Assembly: GCA_025054955.1 (NCBI GenBank)
Contig: JANWZE010000137.1
Location: 1 to 44,589 of the forward strand
Direction: 5' to 3'
DNA length: 44,589 nucleotides
Source of the DNA: Blastocatellia bacterium
GTDB taxonomy: Bacteria; Acidobacteriota; Blastocatellia; HR10; J050
Below the pieces are notes generated by a model that was not told the DNA's origin, ran no database searches, and saw only the letters and a program-made list of their open reading frames with translations. The translations under genes and the position numbers were made by a program. Within the stretch, counting starts at the first letter, position 1, and the number at the start of each line of letters is the position of its first letter. Positions 20,630-27,872 of this stretch are shown one piece after another.

Positions 20630-21042
20630 GATTTTCAGTTTGCGTTTAGCTGGGGCCCCACATCTTGCAGACTAATGCATGCTGGAACCGTGCGTTCCCA
20701 GGGTAAACTCATTCGCAAACCGCTCTAAGCTTGTGGAGTTTGGATAGAACGCGGATGCGGCGGCTGCGGCGGATTTTCGCCGATTGATCCGCGTTGATCA
20801 GCCCAATCCGTGTCATCCGTGTTCCATGAATGGCATTCACTCAGTGGAGTTGGATAGAACGCGGATGCGGCGGCTGCGGCGGATTTTCGCCGATTGATCC
20901 GCGTTGATCAGCCCAATCCGTGTCATCCGTGTTCCATCAGCTTGCGATTTTCAATTGCATTTAGCCTGGTTGCCCCGCATCTTGTTGCGAGCCGATGCAC
21001 GCTGCAAGCGCGCCCTAGGGTAAACTCATTCACAAATCGCTC
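20630..21042. repeat. Repeat family A: diverged direct copies flanking the B pair
   Basis: Copies at 20630-20725 and 20946-21042 share GATTTTCA, TTTAGC, CATCTTG and GGGTAAACTCATTC, ending in CGCTC. Between these blocks they have many substitutions and small indels. They lie on either side of the tandem B copies, in the same orientation. This suggests duplication of an A-B unit followed by rearrangement, with A older or less constrained than B. Confidence 0.75.
20733..20937. repeat. Repeat family B: two nearly identical 94-95 bp direct copies
   Basis: Copies at 20733-20827 and 20844-20937 differ by one inserted T near the left end and are separated by 16 bases. Each contains GATAGAACGCGGATGCGGCG, GATTGATCCGCGTTGATCAG and CCGTGTCATCCGTGTTCCAT, with internal short CGCGGAT/ATCCGCG inverted segments that can fold. 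Such ATCCGCG-rich units look like dispersed non-coding repeats. No transposase is near. Confidence 0.9.
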
Positions 21043-21274
21043 ATGAGGGAAAGACCACGTTCTTCATATCTTCATCAAGTGCCTCCGACTCAATTCACGC
21101 GTGAGCGATTTGTCACTTCAAGGGCACATAAAACGCCCCATCTTCTCGTCTTTGCAGTAGGCATGCCCGATCAATGCTGATGAGAGTTTTGACTTGAGCC
21201 ATTCTACCTCTCTTTTCCGGCCTCAGTAGTCACACCATCTGTTGTGATCTCCCCAAACTCCTACCTGACACCCA

Positions 21275-22171
21275 TCACAGGCGTTTGCGGTAATGATAAA
21301 ACGCCGTGACGCCTAACTGACGCACGCCCGGCGTCCTCTCCAGGACTGGCTCGACGAGACGATTGAGCACAAAGAGCTGGTCAGGCACAAACGAGAAGAG
21401 AAAAATCCTCACCGTCTCAGCGACGCGCTCGAACCCACGCGCCTGAAGTGCCCGCGCCATCTCGCGTCTGCCGATGAACCGCTCATACGGATCGCCAGGG
21501 GTTTTGTACCGCGCGAAGACCCTATCCAGCCCGCGCATCCGAACCCACGCACGTTTGAGCCAACTGTGAAACCCCGCGCGTGTCGGCGTGGAAAGAACAA
21601 GATGACCACCGGGCCGCAGCACGCGATGGGCTTCTTGTAAGAACTCAGGCCAGTTTGGCAAATGCTCCACCATCTCAAGCGATGTGACGACATCGAACGA
21701 GCTTGCCGGAAACGGAAGCGTGCAGGCCTCAGCTTGAAGGAATCGCGTTGGTGCGTCATTGGCGCTGGCCAGGTGCTCACCGAAGCTGACGAACTCCCAC
21801 CCAATGTCAATGGCGACGACACGCGCCCGCTTACTAAAATGGTGCTGAAGATAGATCGCCGACTCGCCCGGCCCGCAACCGACATCGAGTACGTCGCGCG
21901 CCGTCACGTCCCTCAGTAGCTCCAACACGGTCTCAATTCGCCGACGTCGAATGTGGCGAATCGCCGCGCGGCGAAATCCGAACTCGTCAGTAAAATAGTA
22001 GCGGTAGGCGAGATTCTCTTTGACTTCCTCAGGCGGAGGTAACCGTAATTCGGACAGGACGGCGAGCGGGATCGAGCCTCCTGTGCCCTGGGCAGGCTTG
22101 CTACCGCTTGCGCTCTTGATCTGGTCTGCCAAGTTGACCTCACTATCAGACGACAGTTTCCATCGCCGCAT
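21275..22171 (-). CDS. SAM-dependent class I methyltransferase
   Basis: The 298-residue protein has the SAM-binding core VLDVGCGPGES, with an acidic end of strand 2 at VVAIDIG, QAEACTLPFPASSFDVVTSLEMVEHLP and the post-core strand LRPGGHLVLSTPTRAGF. About 85 residues precede the core and about 70 follow it, giving a UbiE/Coq-like or glycan/lipid methyltransferase form; the substrate is not evident. It starts 26 bases inside the end of the upstream gene, which suggests coupling. The ATG has no strong ribosome site. Confidence 0.88.
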   Translation of the reverse strand: MRRWKLSSDSEVNLADQIKSASGSKPAQGTGGSIPLAVLSELRLPPPEEVKENLAYRYYFTDEFGFRRAAIRHIRRRRIETVLELLRDVTARDVLDVGCGPGESAIYLQHHFSKRARVVAIDIGWEFVSFGEHLASANDAPTRFLQAEACTLPFPASSFDVVTSLEMVEHLPNWPEFLQEAHRVLRPGGHLVLSTPTRAGFHSWLKRAWVRMRGLDRVFARYKTPGDPYERFIGRREMARALQARGFERVAETVRIFLFSFVPDQLFVLNRLVEPVLERTPGVRQLGVTAFYHYRKRL

Positions 22172-23069
22172 CCCATAAGACAGGACGTCCCAAGCGATGC
22201 GACAGATTGGCCATGTGCACGGCCACCGCGATGAGTTTTTCCACCCGGCTTTCCGTCAGCCACTTGAACCCCGGCTTTTCCCAGGACAACAGTGTACCGA
22301 AGTCAACGGTAACGCCAGTCAGCAGCCCTTCCGGCATCTGCGAGTCTTCAATTAGCGACAGGGAAAATGCTAACAACTCTTCCCCCCGGCGCTCCGCGTC
22401 TCTGATATTGTTGATCTCCGCATACCGAGTGACTGCTGAAACAAGTAATGGCTCGGCTTCCAACGACCATGCGTATACGTAGAAGTTTTTTCCTACATGG
22501 TATCTCGTGAGCCCGGTCACTTCTGTCACGCCGGTGCTCTCATCCTCTCTCGGATCACGCGCACGCACCCTGTCCAAAAAGAAAATCTGTGGCTCGTTCA
22601 GTGCGATCTTCGGATAGAGCCCATCAGGCCACGCCTCGCCTTGGTTGCTTGCTGCATGCATTCTATCAAAGCTCGAGGGAGGCACGTCTCTAGCCTCTTC
22701 GCCTCTTGCGCATCCTCCACCCTGTGGAAACACCAACGCTTCAACGATGGAGCCGGGCACGACCAACCCTTTTCCTTTCAGCACTGAGGCTATCCGAATC
22801 GTCATAATTCGGGAGTGGTCTGTGCGATACATAAGCGGCGAGCTTCTGACTTTAATCCCAGCCGCTTCCCGTGTGGCGACCACCTCACCGATGGCAACAA
22901 CCGGCACATCAATGACCATAGAGTTCGCCGTGTCATGAACCCACCAGGCCCAATTTCTTAAACGGTACTCTCTCTCTCGGGCTGACAGATTCACGGTGAG
23001 TAACAGAATCACGCCAGTACAAAATGCACATCTGAGCTTGATATGACCCATACTGTTGTTCGTAATCAT
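22146..23069 (-). CDS. Exported protein of unknown function, paralogue of the next upstream gene
   Basis: The 307-residue protein has an N-terminal signal (CAFCTGVILLLTVNLSA). It is related to the product of the neighbouring split gene: both share VxxIGxxV, IRxxxxLKG, VPPGxxxEAxVxP-like sequence, PQIFFL/ATIFFLF and a V-R-IEI-IRD motif. I do not recognise the family. The ATG at 23069 forms an ATGA overlap with the stop of the upstream frame, favouring this start; a second ATG is at 23051. It ends inside the methyltransferase gene. Confidence 0.65.
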   Translation of the reverse strand: MITNNSMGHIKLRCAFCTGVILLLTVNLSAREREYRLRNWAWWVHDTANSMVIDVPVVAIGEVVATREAAGIKVRSSPLMYRTDHSRIMTIRIASVLKGKGLVVPGSIVEALVFPQGGGCARGEEARDVPPSSFDRMHAASNQGEAWPDGLYPKIALNEPQIFFLDRVRARDPREDESTGVTEVTGLTRYHVGKNFYVYAWSLEAEPLLVSAVTRYAEINNIRDAERRGEELLAFSLSLIEDSQMPEGLLTGVTVDFGTLLSWEKPGFKWLTESRVEKLIAVAVHMANLSHRLGRPVLWDAAMETVV

Positions 23070-23494
23070 AGGGCACTCTTCTTCTTATTCGGTGCCAGCA
23101 GAGGTGATTGTCGCAGACGCTCCCACACCTGTCGGTCCGCCTCAGTCTTCGGTTCTGTAGCTAATATCGCCCTGAACCCATTCCGCACTTCTGCTACATT
23201 TAGGTCTTCCAGCAATTCAATGACGTGTAGACGCAGATCAAAACTTTCACGATCGTCCTGAACCATTCTTAGGAACGGCGCTAGCGAAATCGGTCTCCTC
23301 TTGTTCTCCTTTATATAGTCAAAAAAGCCGAGCAAAATTTGTGCTCGAACACCGCCGTCACGATCGGGATCGGTCACTATCTCGATTAATTCCCCGACTT
23401 CATTGTGCCTCAGCCAATTGATGACACTCTCCTTTTTGCCCGTTTTCGAGTTATGGCGATCAGCGGTGAAGAATAAAGCCGCATCAAACGCCAA
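23066..23494 (-). CDS. C-terminal part of a frameshifted exported protein (separate frame)
   Basis: This frame lacks a convincing start: the first usable codon is TTG at 23494, without a ribosome site, and the open frame really extends back to about 23584, inside the preceding gene. Read from about 23545 it gives KFSFGIVRDKS, then VINWLRHNEVGELIEIV. These align with FSLSLIEDSQ and FKWLTESRVEKLIAVAV in the paralogue at 22146-23069. I therefore read it as the continuation of the gene at 23521-24192 after a one-base shift. The tail (about 80 residues) is helical and HEAT-like. Confidence 0.55.
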   Translation of the reverse strand: MAFDAALFFTADRHNSKTGKKESVINWLRHNEVGELIEIVTDPDRDGGVRAQILLGFFDYIKENKRRPISLAPFLRMVQDDRESFDLRLHVIELLEDLNVAEVRNGFRAILATEPKTEADRQVWERLRQSPLLAPNKKKSAL

Positions 23495-23520
23495 CGCAAA
23501 TTGTGTGGATTTATCACGAA

Positions 23521-24192
23521 CTATTCCAAAGCTAAACTTAAGTGCTCTTGATCTCGACGATAAGGGTCCCTGATATGGCTGATCTCAATGCACCGTTTAA
23601 CAGCTCTTATCTCGGAGCCATCGGCGTTGATGGGTAGGGAAGCAGCATAGCCCCAAAGGCTCCTTTCTCCATAGTGTTCCTTTAATCCTGCCCACTCGAC
23701 CCAGGTGTCATCATAGTTAATACTAAACAGGAAAAAAATCGTTGCCCTATTAAGGGGGACCTCTGGATACCTCTCCTTGCGCTCAAAGGGAAATCGCGGG
23801 AGTTCGCCTGTTTCGCGATATTTTTCGAAAAGTTGCCGGTTAGTTACACCGGGAGGGAGGTTCCCGTAATCAATGATAGATGGAATCACTATGGCCTCCA
23901 ACTCAGTTCCAGGTGGTACCCAACTCGTGCCCTTCAGCGTTTCTTCAACACGGATGCGTAAGAATCGGATGCCACTGACACGTGAAGTATTCTGAGAATA
24001 AATCTGAACCCATTGCGCTGCACAAAAATCAACTGCCTGGCCAATTATGATAACCGGCATCGTGTTGCACAAATACAGCCCAACCCTGTTTGTTTTCCAT
24101 TGATACCAATCTTGTTGTGCACCAAATTCCGGCGGCGTCAGGATTAGGCTCAGTGCTACAATGACAGACGTTCTTAGGTTCTTTTGTGTCAT
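23521..24192 (-). CDS. N-terminal part of a frameshifted exported protein of unknown function
   Basis: The start at 24192 gives a signal peptide (LRTSVIVALSLIL) and about 223 residues. A GGAGG-rich tract lies about 11 bases upstream; the frame is open to 24333, but the extra residues are not signal-like. The product follows its neighbour's pattern (IRVEETLKGTSWVPPGTELEA, ATIFFLF, VKRCIEISHIRD) and then stops at HLSLALE. The homologous neighbour continues for about 60 residues past this point. A missing base near 23537-23546 would join it to the next frame and give about 380 residues. Function unknown. Confidence 0.65.
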   Translation of the reverse strand: MTQKNLRTSVIVALSLILTPPEFGAQQDWYQWKTNRVGLYLCNTMPVIIIGQAVDFCAAQWVQIYSQNTSRVSGIRFLRIRVEETLKGTSWVPPGTELEAIVIPSIIDYGNLPPGVTNRQLFEKYRETGELPRFPFERKERYPEVPLNRATIFFLFSINYDDTWVEWAGLKEHYGERSLWGYAASLPINADGSEIRAVKRCIEISHIRDPYRRDQEHLSLALE

Positions 24193-24377
24193 ATCTCGAT
24201 AGCCTCCTCCTCTCCTCTTAAAATAACCACTTTGATGGTCTGTGGCGAGCGTAAGCTCACGGGCGATTCCTGCAGAATCCCAGCTGCGTAATGATTTTGA
24301 TCTGGTGTTATTCACGAGACCGCTTCTACTCACTTCTGGGAAATCTCAGGGGAAATATTCTGGTCTACAAGCGGAGA

Positions 24378-25844
24378 CTACATCCCTGCTCTGCTCAGAT
24401 GGATGGTCTTCAATTGCGTGAAAAATTCTTTGGCTGCCTGTCCCTGCTCACGGGAATAAGAACTGGACTCCTTCATCCCACCGAACGGAGCTTGCGGTTC
24501 GACTCCGGCCGTTTCCCCGTTCACCCGAACCAAGCCGGCTTCGACACGCTCGGCAAACTCCAGGGCTGCATTCAGGTCCTTGGTGAACAGGGCTGCGCTC
24601 AAGCCGTACCGAACCGAGTTGGCTACAGCCAAAGCTTCCTCAAATGTCTGCACTGAGATGAGGGAAAGTACAGGACCAAAGATCTCCTCTTGAGCGATCT
24701 GCATCTCCGGTCGTACATCCACAAAGACGGTCGGCTCAACGTAGTATCCATGCCGATAGCGTTCTCCCTGGGGAATCCGGCCACCTAGCGCCAACTTCGC
24801 TCCCTCTTTTTTCCCTAGCTCCACATAGCCCAAGACCTTCTCCCGCTGCGCTTCTGAAATCAACGGCCCTATGTCAGTAGATGGATCTGTCCCTGGGCCA
24901 ATCACCAACCGCGCGCACCGATCAAGAATGCGCTCGCGGAGTTCGTCGTAAACGGATTCCATCACGATCGCCCGACTGGTGGAGGTACAGCGTTCTCCGG
25001 CTCCCCGCATCGCGCCGCTGACAATCAGTTCAGTGGCCTGGGCCAGGTCAGCATCGTCCAGAACAATGGCGGGGTTTTTCCCACCCATTTCGAGTTGATA
25101 CTTGACGTTCCGGTCCAGAGCAAGCCGGGCAATCATCTTTCCGGTGCTGACCGAGCCCGTGAAGGTAATGGCGTTGATCCCACCGTGCTCAACCAGAGCT
25201 TGCCCGGCCACCGATCCCAGGCCCTGAACTAGGTTCAAGACCCCCGCCGGAACGCCCGCCTGGGCCAAGAGCTCTACAATCAACGCCGCCGTCAACGGTG
25301 ACAATTCTGAGGGTTTAAACACCACTGTGTTTCCATAGATGAGGGCAGGAGCAATCTTCCAGCACGGAATCGCCACCGGGAAATTCCACGGCGTGATGAC
25401 CGCGACGACTCCCAAGGGAACGCGCGTCGTATACATGAGCGATCGTGCATTCGCCGATGGAATCACTTCACCTATATCCAACAGTCCTGCTCCGGCATAG
25501 TAACGCAGGATTAACACTCCGCGCGCGACTTCGGCCCGCGACTCAGCAAGCGCCTTCCCCTCTTCGCGGGTCAGCGCTCTGGCAACCTCCTCCAGGCGTG
25601 ACTCCAGCAGGTTGGCAGCTCTGCTTAGTATGGCTGCGCGCTCGATCGAGGAAAGCGAACGCCACGCTGGGAAGGCCTGGCGAGCGGTGTTGACAGCTTC
25701 GTCCACGTCCTCTCTATCGGAGCTGGGAAACTCGCCGATAAGATCGCCCGTGTCCGCCGGATTGACGTTTTGAAATCGAGATCGAGAGTGGGATGGCTTC
25801 CAGGTCCCACCGATGAAGTTCTCCTTTAAATATTCGCGTTCCAT
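24378..25844 (-). CDS. Aldehyde dehydrogenase, similar to alpha-ketoglutarate-semialdehyde dehydrogenases
   Basis: The 488-residue protein is a complete ALDH: ITPWNFPVAIPCWKIAPAL and FKPSELSP bind cofactor, TFTGSVSTG is the Gly motif, Glu252 (LEMGGKNP) is the general base and Cys286 (GAGERCTSTS) the nucleophile, followed by QEEIFGPVL. The LEMGGKNPAIVLDDADL and GERCTSTSR blocks are of the kind found in ketoglutarate-semialdehyde dehydrogenases, which finish non-phosphorylative sugar-acid and hydroxyproline catabolism. That fits its place at the end of the catabolic locus, but other aldehydes are possible. GGAGG lies six bases before the ATG. Confidence 0.9.
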   Translation of the reverse strand: MEREYLKENFIGGTWKPSHSRSRFQNVNPADTGDLIGEFPSSDREDVDEAVNTARQAFPAWRSLSSIERAAILSRAANLLESRLEEVARALTREEGKALAESRAEVARGVLILRYYAGAGLLDIGEVIPSANARSLMYTTRVPLGVVAVITPWNFPVAIPCWKIAPALIYGNTVVFKPSELSPLTAALIVELLAQAGVPAGVLNLVQGLGSVAGQALVEHGGINAITFTGSVSTGKMIARLALDRNVKYQLEMGGKNPAIVLDDADLAQATELIVSGAMRGAGERCTSTSRAIVMESVYDELRERILDRCARLVIGPGTDPSTDIGPLISEAQREKVLGYVELGKKEGAKLALGGRIPQGERYRHGYYVEPTVFVDVRPEMQIAQEEIFGPVLSLISVQTFEEALAVANSVRYGLSAALFTKDLNAALEFAERVEAGLVRVNGETAGVEPQAPFGGMKESSSYSREQGQAAKEFFTQLKTIHLSRAGM

Positions 25845-25907
25845 CGAATCCCTCCACCAAACATTGCTCGGAATGCCTTTAGAGTAGCGGAAAAAGATGG
25901 TCTACGG

Positions 25908-25975
25908 CTGGGAGTGCAGGCCCTTAACCAGTCTATGTCGGTACCAAACTGGCCTTTGTCAGCAATCACTCCCAG
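25908..25975. repeat. Nested inverted repeat upstream of the aldehyde dehydrogenase gene
   Basis: CTGGGAGTG (25908-25916) and CACTCCCAG (25967-25975) are perfect 9-bp arms. Inside them CCAGT and ACTGG form a second stem around GTACC. The element lies in the 160-base spacer between the aldehyde dehydrogenase start and the SDR stop. It may be an RNA stem ending the upstream message or a regulatory fold; there is no U-run. Confidence 0.5.
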
Positions 25976-26002
25976 GGACGCTAAACACATACGCTACATG
26001 TT

Positions 26003-26770
26003 TCATCCCTCTATCTTCATCCCGGCTGTCAACCCCCCATCAATGACAAAAATGGCACCCGTGACGAAATCAGACTCGGGCGAAGCGAGATAAAGAGCGC
26101 AGTAGGCGACATCGTCGGGGCGACCAAGCCGTTTCAGTGGCAATGCCTGTTGGAGCCGCTCCCGCAACTTTGGCCGCTCTTCAAAGGCCGTCCTGGTTGT
26201 TTCCGTCTCGATTGTCCCCGGACAGATCACATTGGCGCGAATCCCCTGACCACCGTATTGCACAGCCATTAACCGCGTCAATGCGATAACGCCACCTTTA
26301 GCAGCCGTGTAAGCTGCCAGATGCACGCCAAAGAGGGCGTTGACCGAAGCGATATTCACGATTGATCCCCATCCACCTGCCGCCATAGGAGGAATGGCGT
26401 ATTTCGAGCAAAGATAGACGCTGCGAAGACAGGCATCGAGCGTGTCGTCCCAAATCGCCTCACTAACCTCCAGGAGAACACCATCTCCTGCCCAGCGCGC
26501 TGCATTATTGACTAAAATATCCAGTCTTCCGTACCGGGAAACAGTGGTCCGAACAAGAGCTTCGACCTCATCAGCCTGGCTCACATCACAGCGGACGAAC
26601 GATGCCTCGCCGCCTGCTGATCTAATACGGGTAGCGACTTCCTCTCCCAACTCAGCACGAATATCGCAGAGGGCAACCCTCGCTCCTTCTCCAGCAAAAA
26701 GTTCGGCGATGGCGCGACCAATGCCAGCGGCGGCTCCGGTCACAATCGCGACTTTATCCTTCAGTCTCAT
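26003..26770 (-). CDS. Short-chain dehydrogenase/reductase (SDR)
   Basis: The classical SDR of 255 residues has the TGAAAGIGR dinucleotide motif, DI after strand 2 (NAD preference), NNAARW, the catalytic Ser-Tyr-Lys as IASVN, AYTAAKGG, and PGTIET, with IFVIDGG near the end. It probably oxidises a hydroxyl of a sugar or sugar acid; the locus suggests a sugar-to-lactone or ketose step. Starts at 26770 (GGAG nine bases upstream) and 26779 are both possible; I prefer 26770. It lies 46 bases after the amidohydrolase stop. Confidence 0.9.
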   Translation of the reverse strand: MRLKDKVAIVTGAAAGIGRAIAELFAGEGARVALCDIRAELGEEVATRIRSAGGEASFVRCDVSQADEVEALVRTTVSRYGRLDILVNNAARWAGDGVLLEVSEAIWDDTLDACLRSVYLCSKYAIPPMAAGGWGSIVNIASVNALFGVHLAAYTAAKGGVIALTRLMAVQYGGQGIRANVICPGTIETETTRTAFEERPKLRERLQQALPLKRLGRPDDVAYCALYLASPESDFVTGAIFVIDGGLTAGMKIEG

Positions 26771-26816
26771 GTTGGGCATCTCCGTCTCTTTCAGAGCACC
26801 GATGGCGGAGGCACTT

Positions 26817-27659
26817 TTAGCCCTCAATTCCGAGAATCGTCAATGCATCACGTTGAACGATCCCTTGCAGGGCTTCCTCCGGCACTCTCGGTAAACTAGT
26901 CCCTTCGACAAGACGATTTATCGAAAGCAATCCATCAATTGTCTCCTGTGGCGTGGCAAAAGGAAAATCGGATCCAAACAGCAGTTTGTCGAGGACACAA
27001 TATTCGTTAGCCAAAACGAGCGCATTGTAAAACTGCCAAGGGCGATAGCAGAGCGCTGAGATGTCGGCGAAGATGTTCGGCTGCTTCCGGATGAGCACCG
27101 TCGTTTCCTCGATCCATGGATGTCCCAAATGAGCGATGACGATCTTCAAATCTGGATACTCAAGGGCTACATCTTCGAGCAGCACGGGAGAGGCAATCTT
27201 TAAGGGGGCGACGCGCAAGAAGGTTGTCCCTTGATGAATCATGAGGGGCAGGTGCTTCCTCTGGCAGTATTCGTAGATTGGCTGCATCCGCTTATCCATC
27301 GGGTGGACGTTCTGATAAATCGGCCCCAGCTTCACCCCACGCAGGTTCAGCTCTTCCACGCTGTGTTGTAGGATATCAAGATACCCTGGTTCGCTGGGGT
27401 CAACTGAAGCAAAGCCAATAAGCTTTTCTGGATGTTCCCGCACATAGGCCGCAACGAACTCGTTTGGAACTAGGATGCCCGAATGTTTGGCCCTCAAGCC
27501 AAAGACGATAGCTTTATCCACAGGTCCCATCGCGGTCCAGTGATCTTCGGGCCTGATGTCAAAATTCACGGGCGAGGTTTTCGCCCTCGAAGAATCGGCT
27601 ATGAACTCATCCGACAGGTGCTCACGTAACCACACGTGGCTGTGGCAATCAACAATCAT
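26817..27659 (-). CDS. Amidohydrolase-2 family TIM-barrel hydrolase/lactonase (copy 1)
   Basis: The 280-residue protein is a PF04909-type barrel, a family including lactonases and decarboxylases. The metal set is intact: DCHSHVW at the N terminus, the His in MIHQGT, the His in IAHLGHPW and the Asp in LLFGSDFPFA. Two relatives lie at 42161-42958 and 42984-43787. GGAGG lies seven bases before the ATG. In this setting a lactone or C-C hydrolase is plausible, but not shown. The 213-base spacer to the next gene upstream contains only one inverted repeat. Confidence 0.9.
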   Translation of the reverse strand: MIVDCHSHVWLREHLSDEFIADSSRAKTSPVNFDIRPEDHWTAMGPVDKAIVFGLRAKHSGILVPNEFVAAYVREHPEKLIGFASVDPSEPGYLDILQHSVEELNLRGVKLGPIYQNVHPMDKRMQPIYEYCQRKHLPLMIHQGTTFLRVAPLKIASPVLLEDVALEYPDLKIVIAHLGHPWIEETTVLIRKQPNIFADISALCYRPWQFYNALVLANEYCVLDKLLFGSDFPFATPQETIDGLLSINRLVEGTSLPRVPEEALQGIVQRDALTILGIEG

Positions 27660-27747
27660 GGTGCGCCTCCTCTAAGAGTAACCATTCTCATCCTTGGTGG
27701 CGTGCGCGGAGCACATAGGCGATTCCCAAGGAAATAAGCGACAGATG

Positions 27748-27783
27748 AACTGATCATCTGAATGGCTCATCAGTGAATCAGTT
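27748..27783. repeat. 7-bp inverted repeat in the amidohydrolase-glycosidase spacer
   Basis: AACTGAT (27748-27754) and ATCAGTT (27777-27783) are exact inverted arms, and further TGATCA/TGATC matches surround them. It follows the large glycosidase-like gene in the direction of transcription. It could be a weak terminator or mRNA-processing stem. There is no T-run. Confidence 0.35.
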
Positions 27784-27872
27784 GATCTGCCCAGACTCCC
27801 CATCGTTCATCATGGTCGCAAGCATAAACTCCGCATTATTCGCCACAGATTCTTTCTAAAAGGTCCACGCGT

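Larger units (their letters stand above)
20556..21274. other. Gene-free 720-bp spacer containing repeat families A and B
   Basis: No convincing frame is present on either strand. The convergent neighbours are the ASPIC gene and the methyltransferase gene. The interval 20630-21042 is filled by four repeat copies in the order A-B-B'-A'. Beyond 21042 I see no structure other than short AT-rich stretches. Confidence 0.7.

Noticed and set aside
20733-20937. The B repeats as a CRISPR array or insertion sequence.
   Set aside because: There are only two copies, the unit is 95 bp with a 16-bp spacer, and there are no Cas genes, transposase or terminal inverted repeats.
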